From DASQPA01 sp035644215 (GTDB taxonomy: Bacteria; Acidobacteriota; Thermoanaerobaculia; Multivoradales; UBA5704): a stretch of DNA of 13,944 bases. Under the pieces are notes generated by a model, which was given only the letters and a program-made list of their open reading frames with translations, was not told the origin of the DNA and did no database searches. Shown here piece by piece: positions 1 to 9,200 of this stretch. The translations under genes and the position numbers were made by a program. Within the stretch, counting starts at the first letter, position 1. Each line of letters begins with the position of its first letter. The stretch is from the NCBI GenBank assembly GCA_035644215.1, contig DASQPA010000547.1, forward strand, positions 1 to 13,944, in the 5' to 3' direction.

Positions 1-245
1 AGGAGGCCGGTGCCGCAGCCGATCTCCAGGATCCGCCGGGACGGCTCCTGCCCCGGGGCCTCGGGAGGCAGGAGGGAGAGAATCCGCTCGACCGTCCGCT
101 CGACCCACTCGCGCATCTCGGCGGCCGGGATCGGCGCCCCGGTGTAGCTGCTGTTCCAGCCCTCGAGATCGAAGGTCGCCTCTCTCTCCCCTGCCTTGCC
201 GTAGGTCTCGTCGTAGAGCTCCTGCCACTGGGCGACGTGCTCCGC
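1..245 (-). other. N-methyltransferase domain inserted in A domain, partial
   Basis: SAM-dependent methylation of the amino group of the carrier-bound amino acid is the known role of methyltransferases inserted between A8 and A9. Visible are the conserved entry segments VAQWQELYDETY, GWNSSYTGAPIP and AEMREWVERTVERIL, followed by motif I, EIGCGTGLL, where the window ends. The post-motif-I part cannot be checked, so activity is inferred from family context. Confidence 0.88.
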
Positions 246-3200
246 GGCCTCCGCCCCCTCCGACGTCGCCCCCTCCCGCTCCCCCGCCGGGCGGGGCACG
301 ACGTAGGCGACGAGCTGTCGGCCCGGCCCCTGCGGCTCGTCCCGCACCGCCGCCACCGCGGCCCGCACCGCGGGGTGGCGGAGGAGCTGCGCCTCGACCT
401 CCCCCAGCTCGATGCGGAAGCCGCGCACCTTGACCTGCTGGTCGGCGCGGCCGAGGAACTCCAGGGTGCCGTCCGGCAGACGGCGGGCGAGGTCGCCGCT
501 CTTGAACCATCGCCCGTATCGCCCGTATCGCCGGTCTCCGCGCTCGACGAAGCGCTCCGCGGTCAGCTCCGGGCGCTCCCCGTAGCCGCGCGTCACCCCG
601 GCGCCGCCGATCCAGATCTCCCCCGGCACCCCGATCGGCACCGGCTCGCCGGCACGATCCCGCAGGTCGATCGCCGCTCCCGAAAGCGGCCGCCCGAGAA
701 GCGAGCGCACGGGGGCGCCGGGCGCTGCGGGGACCGGCCAGGCGGTGCAGACGATCGCCGCCTCGGTCGGTCCGTAGAGCACCCAGGTTTGCGCCCGCGG
801 GAAGGTGGCGCGGAGGTCGGCCAGGAGGTCGGCTGGGACCACGTCGCCGCCGGTGAAGAGGGCGCGGAGGGCCGCCGGCCTGCGATCCCCACGATCCCCG
901 CCGCGGAGGCGCGCCAGCTCGACCACCTGGCGCATCACCGCCGGGACGGCATGGAGGAGGGTCGCGGTCTGGAGCGCGTTCCAGAGCTGCTCGAAGTCGA
1001 GCGCCGGCCGGAGCGGCAGGAGGATCACGGTGCCGCCGGAGAGCAAAGGCGCCAGCAGCTCGAAAAGAAAGATGTCGAACGAGAACGAGGCGATGGCGGG
1101 GATCCGGTCCCCCGGCCCGAAGCCGAAGGCGTCGTTCACCGCGGCGAGCGTGCTCGCCAGGTTGCCGTGCTCGACGAGCACCGCCTTCGGCCGGCCGGTG
1201 GTACCGGAGGTGTAGATCAGGTAGGCGAGGTCGGCGGGCCGCGGCGGTTCTGCCGGCAGGCTCGTGTCTTCTTCCCCGGCTTCCCCGTCGAGCTCGTCGA
1301 GCCGCACCACCCGCGCGGTGCCGGCGGCGGGAGCCGGCAGCGCCGCGGCGAGGCGGTCGGCGGTCAGGACGACGGGGACCTGCGAGTCCTCCAGCAGGTA
1401 GGCGAGACGGGCCGGCGGCAGCCCGGGGTCGAGCGGCAGGTAGGCGCCGCCCGCCCGCCAGATGGCGAAGATCCCCACCACCAGCGGCAGGCCGCGCTCG
1501 GCGAAGAGCCCCACCGGAACGCCCGGCCCCACCCCCGCCTTCCGCAGACGCGCCGCGAGGCGGCCGGCCCGGCGGTCGAGATCGCCGTAGGTCAGCCGCT
1601 CGCCTCCCGCCTCCAGGGCCACGGCCGCGGGCGTCCGCGCCACCTGGCGGGCGAAGCGCTCCACGACACTCCTTGCCGGCGCCAGCCGCGCGGTGTCGTT
1701 CCACTCGGCGCGGAGCTGCTGCCGCTCGGCGGGGGCCAAGAGGGGGAGATCGGCAATCCTCCGTTGGGGAGCTGCCACGGCGGCGACGAACAGGGTCTCC
1801 AGGTGCCCGGCGAGGCGGCGCACGGTCGTGCCGTCGAACAGGTCGGCGCTGTAGGAGAAGAGCGCGATCAGGCGCTCGCCGTCCTCGAAGGCGTTCAGCT
1901 CGAGCTCGAACTGCACCGTCCGCGCCTCGACCACCAGGGGCGAGAGGGTGAGGCCGGGGAGGTCGGCGCGGCCGGGCGGTGCGTTCTGCAGCGCGCACAT
2001 GACCTGGAAGAGCGGCGCGACCGCCAGGTGGCGCTCCGGCCGGAGCTCGGCGACCAGGCGCTCGAAGGGCAGGTCCTGATGCGCGTAGGCTTCGAGGGCC
2101 GTCCGCCGGACGCGGTCGAGCAGCTCGCCGAAGGTCGGGTCGCCCGCAAGGTCGCCCCGCATCATGAGGGTGTTGACGAAGAAGCCGATCAACCTTTCGA
2201 TCTCCCGGCGGTTGCGATTGGCGATCGGCGAGCCGACGATCAGGTCCTCCTGCCCGGAGAGGCGGCCGAGGAGGGCCTGGAAGGCGGCGAGGAGGACCAT
2301 GTAGGGGCTCGCCTCGTGCCGGCGGGCGAGCTCGCCCAGGCCGCGCTTCAGGTCGGGGCCGAAAGCGGTCTCCAGGCGCGCCCCGCGGTAGCTCGGGGCA
2401 GGCGGGCGGGGCCGATCGGTCGGCAGGTCGAGCGAGGCCGGGGCGGCGGCGAGCTTCTCGCGCCAGTAGGCGAACTGGCGCGCCAGCACCTCCCCGGTGA
2501 GCCAGCCGCGCTGCCAGACGGCGAAGTCGGCATACTGGATGGGCAGCGGCGGCAATGCCGGCGATGCCGGAGGGGAGGACGGCGACCCGGCGAGCGCCGC
2601 GCCGTAGAGGGTGGTGATCTCCTCGACCAGCACGCCCATCGACCAGCCGTCGGAGACGATGTGGTGCAGGTTGAGGAGGAGGGCGTGCTCCTCCTGCTCC
2701 CCCTGCTCTCCCCGGCTGAGCCGCAGCAGCGCGGCGCGCAGGAGCGGGCCGCGCCGCAGGTCGAAGGGGCGCTCCCCCTCCGCCTGGACGAGCCCGTACA
2801 CCTGCGCCGCCCGCACCGCCGCGGGCAGCCCGGCAAGGTCGACGACGGGAAGGAGCCAGCGCCGCCGCTTCGCGAGGGCGGGCGCGATCACCTGGACCGG
2901 CTGGCCGTCGCTTTCCGTGAAGGTGGTGCGCAGAGCCTCGTGGCGGCGCACCACCTCGCGGAGGGCGCCTTCCAGGGCGGCCGGCGCCACCCGACCCTCC
3001 ACCCGCAGGGCGAGGACCATGTTGTAGGCGGAGTTGCCCGGCGCCAGCCGGTCCATGAACCACAGCCGCTCCTGGGCGAAGGAGGCCGGCACCGGAGCGG
3101 GCGGCGCCAGCGGGAGCGGCCGGCGCGGGATGCGCTCCGCCGCGCCGCCTTCGGCCTGGGCGCGCTCCTTCTTTTTCCGGACCTGCTCGAAGAGGGCGGC

Positions 3201-3257
3201 CCGCTGCTCGCGCGAGAGCCCGGCGAGGCGGTCCTGGACCGAGGTGGAGTCGGCCAT
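1..3257 (-). CDS. NRPS module C-A-nMT, 3'-truncated by window edge
   Basis: Non-ribosomal peptide synthetase that should add one N-methylated amino acid after alanine. The first 1085 residues are visible and the frame is open at base 1. Order: N-terminal helix with LSREQRAALFEQVRKKK (about 14-30), condensation domain (SFAQERLWF at 59-67, HHIVSDGWS from 198), adenylation domain (YTSGTTG at 682-688, FDIF with the pocket Asp at 728, A8 motif about 940-955), then an N-methyltransferase starting near 1005 with SAM motif EIGCGTG at 1078-1084. The methyltransferase sits directly after A8, the usual insertion point of A-nMT didomains. The rest of the methyltransferase, A9-A10 and the carrier lie beyond the edge. 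Start: ATG at 3257, 8 bases after the previous stop, preceded by AGAGGAG. The L-C-L-type condensation domain fits an L-Ala donor from the upstream protein. Family assignment is firm; the amino acid is not assigned. Confidence 0.95.
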   Translation of the reverse strand, partial: MADSTSVQDRLAGLSREQRAALFEQVRKKKERAQAEGGAAERIPRRPLPLAPPAPVPASFAQERLWFMDRLAPGNSAYNMVLALRVEGRVAPAALEGALREVVRRHEALRTTFTESDGQPVQVIAPALAKRRRWLLPVVDLAGLPAAVRAAQVYGLVQAEGERPFDLRRGPLLRAALLRLSRGEQGEQEEHALLLNLHHIVSDGWSMGVLVEEITTLYGAALAGSPSSPPASPALPPLPIQYADFAVWQRGWLTGEVLARQFAYWREKLAAAPASLDLPTDRPRPPAPSYRGARLETAFGPDLKRGLGELARRHEASPYMVLLAAFQALLGRLSGQEDLIVGSPIANRNRREIERLIGFFVNTLMMRGDLAGDPTFGELLDRVRRTALEAYAHQDLPFERLVAELRPERHLAVAPLFQVMCALQNAPPGRADLPGLTLSPLVVEARTVQFELELNAFEDGERLIALFSYSADLFDGTTVRRLAGHLETLFVAAVAAPQRRIADLPLLAPAERQQLRAEWNDTARLAPARSVVERFARQVARTPAAVALEAGGERLTYGDLDRRAGRLAARLRKAGVGPGVPVGLFAERGLPLVVGIFAIWRAGGAYLPLDPGLPPARLAYLLEDSQVPVVLTADRLAAALPAPAAGTARVVRLDELDGEAGEEDTSLPAEPPRPADLAYLIYTSGTTGRPKAVLVEHGNLASTLAAVNDAFGFGPGDRIPAIASFSFDIFLFELLAPLLSGGTVILLPLRPALDFEQLWNALQTATLLHAVPAVMRQVVELARLRGGDRGDRRPAALRALFTGGDVVPADLLADLRATFPRAQTWVLYGPTEAAIVCTAWPVPAAPGAPVRSLLGRPLSGAAIDLRDRAGEPVPIGVPGEIWIGGAGVTRGYGERPELTAERFVERGDRRYGRYGRWFKSGDLARRLPDGTLEFLGRADQQVKVRGFRIELGEVEAQLLRHPAVRAAVAAVRDEPQGPGRQLVAYVVPRPAGEREGATSEGAEAAEHVAQWQELYDETYGKAGEREATFDLEGWNSSYTGAPIPAAEMREWVERTVERILSLLPPEAPGQEPSRRILEIGCGTGL
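511..528 (-). repeat. 9-bp tandem repeat encoding Tyr-Gly-Arg twice
   Basis: Plus-strand cgcccgtat twice in a row. It encodes YGRYGR just before the FKSGDL motif of the last adenylation domain. Confidence 0.8.
883..900 (-). repeat. 9-bp tandem duplication encoding Arg-Gly-Asp twice
   Basis: Plus-strand cgatcccca then cgatccccg. It gives RGDRGD in a loop ahead of the TGGDVVP motif of the last adenylation domain. Confidence 0.7.
1818..3095 (-). other. Condensation domain (L-C-L type) of the N-methylating module
   Basis: Peptide-bond-forming domain, about residues 55-480. It carries SFAQERLWF, RHEALRTTF, the catalytic HHIVSDG (second His at residue 199), YADFAVWQ, IGFFVNTL and HQDLPFERLV, all in family order. 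The SFAQERLWFMDRL opening and the canonical DGWS after the His pair are typical of domains that accept an L-configured donor. This agrees with the absence of an epimerase after the upstream alanine module. Confidence 0.88.
2551..2568 (-). repeat. 9-bp tandem duplication in the last C domain
   Basis: Plus-strand ggcaatgcc then ggcgatgcc (one difference). It encodes a Pro/Ala/Leu-rich stretch just before the IQYADFAVWQ motif. Confidence 0.6.
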
Positions 3258-3270
3258 CGGCTCCTCTAGA
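3258..3270 (-). promoter_or_regulatory. Ribosome binding site of the C-A-nMT gene
   Basis: On the minus strand the previous gene ends in TAG, immediately followed by AGGAGCCG and then ATG at 3257. The AGAGGAG core lies three bases from the start codon, somewhat close, and overlaps the upstream stop. No other in-frame ATG nearby has a better site, which supports this start and re-initiation by ribosomes finishing the upstream NRPS. Confidence 0.7.
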
Positions 3271-6200
3271 ACCCTTCTGTCCCGTCCATCTCGCCGAGCG
3301 CCGCGGCGAGGAGATCGTCGTCGGCGTTCGCCAGCTCCTGCTCGACGATGCGGTCGGCGAGCCCGCCCAGGTCCCGGGTGTCGAAGACCATCTGGACGGT
3401 CATCTCGATCCCGTGGTCCTGGGTCAGCCGGGAGACCAGCTGGGTGGCGAGGAGCGAGTGCCCGCCGAGGGCGAAGAAGTTGTCCCGCATCCCCACCCGG
3501 GGAACGCCGAGCAGCTCGCCGACGGTCCGCGCCAGGAGCTCCTCCAGCGGGGTGGAGGGCGCGACCCAGGTCGCCGCCGGCAGGCCCAGGCGGTCGGGCG
3601 CCGGCAGGGCGGCGCGGTCCAGCTTGCCGTTGGGGGTGAGCGGCAGTATGTCGAGCGTCACGAAGGCGGTGGGCACCAGGTAGGCCGGCAGGCGGACGGC
3701 GAGGAAGGCGAGGAGGTCGGCGGCCGCCGGCGGTACTCCGTCGCGGGCCACCACGTAGGCCACCAGGTGCGGCTCCACGCCGTCGCGCCGCGGGATCACC
3801 GCCGCCTCGCGCACCGCGGGATGGGCGGCGAGAGCGGCCTCGATCTCCCCCGGCTCGACCCGGAAGCCGCGGATCTTGACCTGCTGGTCGAGCCGCCCCA
3901 GGTAGTCGAGGTTGCCGTCCGGCCGGTGGCGCGCCCGGTCGCCGGTGCGATAGAGCCGCTCTCCTCCTGCCTTCGAGAAGGGGTCGGGCAGGAAGCGCTC
4001 GGCGGTCCGCTCCGGCTGCCCGAGGTAGCCGCGCGCCAGGCCGGCGCCGGCCAGGTGGAGCTCGCCCGGGGCGCCCAGCGGCACCGGCATGAAACGCCCG
4101 TCGAGCACGTAGGCCCGGGTGCCGTCGATCGGCCGGCCGATCGCCGGCGAGCCGGTCCCCCCAGAAACCGCCGCCCAGGTCGAATAGGTGGTGTCCTCGG
4201 AGGGGCCGTAGAGGTTGAGCACCCGCCGGCCGCCGGACGGGCCGCCCGGCTGGCGCTCGATCGCCTCGACCAGCTCCCGGGTCAGCGCCTCCCCCGCCAG
4301 GTTGACGGTGGTCGTCGCCGCCGGCAGCGCCGGCAGCGCCGGCAGGGCGCCGGCGCGCACCAGCTCGGCCATCGCCGAGGGCACGGTGTTGATCAGCGTC
4401 ACCTCCGCGGCCGCGGGGTGGGCCGGCAGAGCGAGGGCGTTTTCGGCCACGATCACCCGGCCGCCCCAGGCGAGCGGCACGAAGATCTCGAAGACCGAGA
4501 GATCGAAGCAGATGGAGGTCGCGGCGAGGACGCCGCCGAGAGCCGAGGCCGGGAAGACCTCCCGCGCCCAGCGCACCAGGGTGACGGCGCTCGCGTGCTC
4601 GATCGCCACCCCCTTGGGCTTCCCCGTCGAGCCCGAGGTGTAGACCAGGTAGGCGAGGTTCCCCGGGCCGGCCGTGGGCGGCGGCGCCGTCGACTCCGCC
4701 GCGCCCGAGTCGGCCGGGCCGGCCTCGCCGTCGAGGCCGTCGAGGAGAATCACCGGCAGCCCGTGCGCGGGGAGGGCTTCCAGAACGGCGCTCTCGGCGA
4801 CCAGGGCAACGGCCCCCGAGTCGGCCAGCATGAAGGCCAGCCGCTCCTGGGGATAGCGCGGATCGAGGCCGACGTAGGCGCCGCCCGCCTTCAGCACGGC
4901 GAGCATCGCCGCCACCATCCGCCCGGACCGGCCGAGGCAGAGGCCCACCCGCGCCTCCGGGGTGATACCCAGGGGAAGCCGTTGGCGCAGGCGCCAGGCG
5001 ATTCGATTCGATTCGCGATCGAGATCACGGTAGGACCAGCGTCTTACAGGATCGCCGGCGTCGACGACCGCCGTCGCCTCGGGGGTGCGCGCCGCCTGCG
5101 CCGCGAACAGCTCGTGCAGGCAGGTATTGGGCAGGACGACCGGGGAGGCCGTGTCGTTCCACTCGGCCAGCAGCTGGTGGCGCTCGGCCGCGGTGGCGAG
5201 CGGCAGCGCGAGCGGCGGCCGCTCGGGGTCTTCGGCGAGGGCGGCGAGGAGGGTCTCCAGGTTCTTGAGCAGCCGCCGTCCCGTCGCCTCCTCCAGCCGG
5301 CGGTCGGCGATCAGGCGCAGGGTGAGCTCGCCGCGCGCCACGACGATCAGGGTGAGCGGATAATTGGTGCGCTCGGTGCCGGAGACGTCGGCGATCCGCA
5401 GGCCCCCGAGCCCCTCCACCGCCTCGGGGTCGGCCGGGGCGAGGGGGTAGTTCTCGAACACGAACAGGCTGCCGAAGAGCGCTTCGCCCGGCGGTATCTC
5501 GGCCCAGGTCTGCACCTGGGGGAGCGGGCTCCACTGGTGCTGGTAGAGCTCCTGCCGGTTCGCCTGCAGCCGGGCGAGCCAGGCCGTGGCCGACGCGGCC
5601 GGCCCTTCTTCCGGCAATCGATCCGGAATTTGGACCCGCACCGGCAGGGTGTTGATGAACAGGCCCACCATGCCCTCGACCCCGGGCAGGTCGGCGGGGC
5701 GGCCGGAGACCACGGCGCCGAAGAGGACGTCCGATAGCCCGGCGTAGTGGGAGAGGAGGAGCGCCCAGGCGGCCTCGACGAGGGTGTTCTGGGTCAGCCG
5801 CAGGCGCTGGGCCAGCTCGGCGAGGGCCGCCGCCAGCGGCGCGGGGAGGGTTACGCGCAGCTCGCGGAAGTCGTCGGCACGGCGAGCGGCCGGCGCTCCC
5901 GGGTGGTCCAGGGGGAGCGGGGTGGGGGCGGTGAAGCCGGCGAGCGTCCGCCGCCAGTATTCCTCCGCCTCCGTCTCCCGGTCGCCGTCGCCGCCGCGCT
6001 CCGCCAGCCAGGCGATGTAGTCCCGGTAGGGGCGCGGCCGGGGAAGGAGTGGGTCGCGTCCCGTGACCTCCGCGTGGTAGAGGGTGAAGACCTCGGTCAG
6101 GATGAGGGCGAAGCACCAGCCGTCCAGGAGCACGTGGTGGAAGCTCCAGAGCAGGCGGTGGTGGCTGTCCCCCGTCCGCACCAGCGCCAGGCGGGTGAGC

Positions 6201-9200
6201 GGCGCCCGGGCGAAGTCGAAGCCCCTGGCGCGGTTGGCGGCCAGGCGCTCGGCGAAGAGAACCGGGTGGACGGCGGCCGGGAGCGCCCGCCAGTCCTCGA
6301 TCGACCAGGGCAGCTCGACCTGCCGGCGCACCCGCTGGAGCGGCGTCTCCACCCCCTGCCAGAGGAAGGCGGTGCGCAGGGCGGTGTGGCGGTCGACCAC
6401 CCCCTGCCAGGCGCGCAGGAGGGCGGCGACGTCGAGCGGCCCGTGGAGATCGGCGGCGAGCTGCTCCAGGTAGATCTCCTCGCCGCCGGCGTGGACGCTG
6501 TGGAAGAGGATCCCCTGCTGCAGGGGGGTCAGGGGATAGAGGTCCTCCACTCCGCGATCGGTCCCCAGCAGGCGGTCGAGCGCCGCCTGCCCGAGGGGGG
6601 CGAGCGGGAAGTCGGAGGGGGTGTAGCCCCCCGCCAGGGGCGACCGGCAGTGCTCGACGAGCCCGCGGAGCTCGGCGAGGAAACCCGCTGCCAGCCGCTC
6701 GGCGGTCGCCTCCCGGTAGCGGCCGGCGTCGTAGGTCCAGCTCACCCGCAGCCGCCCGTCGAGCACCATGGCGTCGATGGCGAAACGCGCCTGCCCGGCG
6801 ACCTCCTCCCCTTCGGCGCCGCGCACCGGCTCGGGGGCGAGGGTGAAGGAGCCCTCCTGTCCGAGAGAGGGGTCGAGCTGGCCCAGGTAGTTGAAGGAGA
6901 CCTCGGGCGCCGGCAGGGCGGCGAGGCGCTCCCTCACCGCAGGCGCGGCGAGATAGCGCAGCACCCCGTACCCCAGGCCGCGATGGGGGACGGCGCGGAG
7001 CCGCTCCTTGACCGCCTTGATCGCCTCCCCCGGCCCGCCTTCGGGCGGCAGCGGCGGCAGCTCCAGGGCGACGGGGAAGACGGTGGTGAACCAGCCGACG
7101 GTGCGCGACAGGTCGATCCCGGGGAAGATCTCCTCGCGCCCATGCCCTTCGAGGTGGACGAGGAGGCGCCGCTCCCCGGTCCAGCCGGCGAAGGCCAGGG
7201 CGAGGGCGGCGAGCAGCAGGTCGTTGACCTGGGTGCGGTAGGCCTCCGGCGCCTCTTCGAGGAGAGCGCGGGTCTCGGCCGCCCCGAGCTCGACCGCGAC
7301 GGTCGCCCGCGCCGGCTTTCCCGTCTCGTGGAGGTCGACCGGGAACGGCGGCACTGCCGGGACTGCCAGCCAGAAGGGGAGCTCCGCCGCCAGCTCGGGC
7401 GAGCCCGCATAGGCGGCGAGGCGCTCCGCCCAGCGCTTCCAGGAGGTGGTCTTGGCCGGCAGGGCAAGCCCGCGGTAGGCGGCCATGAGGTCCTCCAGCA
7501 GCACCCGCCAGGAGACCCCGTCGACGATCAGGTGGTGGGCGGAGAGGAGCAGCCGGTCGCCCGTCTCTCCCCGGCGGAAGAGGGCGGTGGTGAAGAGCGG
7601 CCCGCGTTCGAGGTCGAGCCCCGACTGCAGCGCCTCGGCGGCCGCTTCGAGCGCCGGCCCCCGCACGGCTTCCGGCAGGGCCAGGAGGTCGACTTCGAGG
7701 AACGGCACGATGATTTCCCCCATCGGCGCCATCGGCGCGTGGAGCTGCCGCCAGCCTGCCGCCTCCCGGAGGAAGCGCAGGCGCAGGGCGTCGTGGTGGG
7801 GGGCGAGCCGGCCCAGGGCGGCGGCCAGGGGAGCGGCGGCGAGCGGCTCCCGGACGAGGAGCAGCAGCGCCTGGTTGAAGCGCCACGGCTCGTTCCGGGG
7901 GGTGGCAAAGAAGTGGTGCTCGATGGGGGTGAGCGGCACCTCGCCCTCGACCGGCCCCTGGTCGTCCACGGCCCTGCCCGCCACCTCCCCGGCCACCACG
8001 GCCAGCTCGGCGACGGTCTGGTGCTCGAAGAGCTGCCGGGGGGTGAGGACGAGCCCCGCCTGGCGCGCCCGCGCCACCACCTGGATGGAGAGGATCGAGT
8101 CGCCGCCCAGCTGGAAGAAGTTGTCGTGCACCCCCACCCGCTCCCGGCCGAGCACCTGGCGCCAGATCGCGGCCAGCCGCTCCTCGCGGTCGTTCCGGGG
8201 GAGCACCGCCGGGGTGGCGAGACCCGGGCTCGCGGCGAGCGCCGCCTCGGGCGCCGGCAGGGCCTTCCGATCCACCTTGCCGTTGGGGCTCCGCGGCAGG
8301 TCCTTAAGGGGCACGAAGATCGAGGGGACCATGGGCTCCGGCAGCCGGGTGCGCAGGAAGGCGCGCAGCTCTTCGGGGAGCGCCTGCCGGGCGGTATCGG
8401 CGGTGTCGGCGGCAGGCGCCACCACGTAGGCCACCAGCTGCCGCTCGCCGCCCACCCCCGGGCTCGCCACCACCACCGACTCGCGCACCGCCGGATGCCG
8501 GGCGAGGGCCGCCTCGACCTCCCCCGGCTCGATGCGGTGGCCGCGCACCTTGATCTGGAGGTCGGTGCGGCCGAGGAACTCCAGGACGCCGCCGGCGGCC
8601 GGGAGCTGGCGGACGAGGTCGCCCGAGCGGTAGAAGCGGCGGCCGTCGACGAGGACGAAGCGCTCCGCCGTGAGCTCGGGGCGGTGGAGGTAGCCGCGGG
8701 TGACCCCGGGGCCGCCGATCCACAGCTCGCCGGGGACCCCCAGGGGGACCGGCCGGCCCGCGGCGTCCACCACCCGCGCCTCGACCCCGGGGAGCGGCCG
8801 GCCGATGAGCGCCCGCTCCGGGCGGTGGTCGTGCGACAGCCGGTGGGTGACGCAGATGATGGTCGTCTCCGTGGGGCCGTAGACGACGTCCAGGGTGGCG
8901 CCGGGGAAGGTGGCGAGGAGATCCGCCTGGAGATCGGGCGGGACCACGTCGCCCCCGGCCATGATCGTCCGCAGGCCGGCGAAGCGCTCCCGCCCCCGCT
9001 CGCGCGCCCCGGCGGCGAACTGGCGCAGGAGGGCCGGCACCCCGAAGATGCAGGTCGCCCGGACGAGCGCGGCGGGCAGCCCGGCGGGATCGAGAATCAC
9101 GTCGCTCGCCAGGATCTCGACCGTCCCGCCGGCCAGGAGGGGGGCGACGATCTCCAGCAGCGAGGCGTCGAAGGTGTAGCGCCCCAGGTGCATCGAGCGG

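Larger units (their letters stand above)
300..1675 (-). other. Adenylation domain core, substrate unassigned
   Basis: ATP-dependent amino-acid-activating domain up to the A8 motif. Visible: LTYGDLDRRA, YTSGTTGRPKA, SFDIFLFE, TGGDVVP, YGPTEAAI, FKSGDL, KVRGFRIELGEVE. Ungapped alignment to the GrsA pocket gives D-I-F-H-F-G-L-I-V for the first nine code positions; the tenth (Lys) lies after the methyltransferase, outside the window. The code has some resemblance to glycine-type codes (DIL-Q-LGL-I/V-WK), but His at position 278 and the bulky Phe residues differ, so I leave the substrate open. Its GGDVVP and PKAV-VEHGNLA motifs are shared with the first A domain of the upstream NRPS but not with the alanine domain. 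Confidence 0.85.

Noticed and set aside
3258..3265. A promoter or terminator between the two NRPS genes
   Set aside because: Only 8 bases separate stop and start, and they form a ribosome site. There is no room or hairpin for either.
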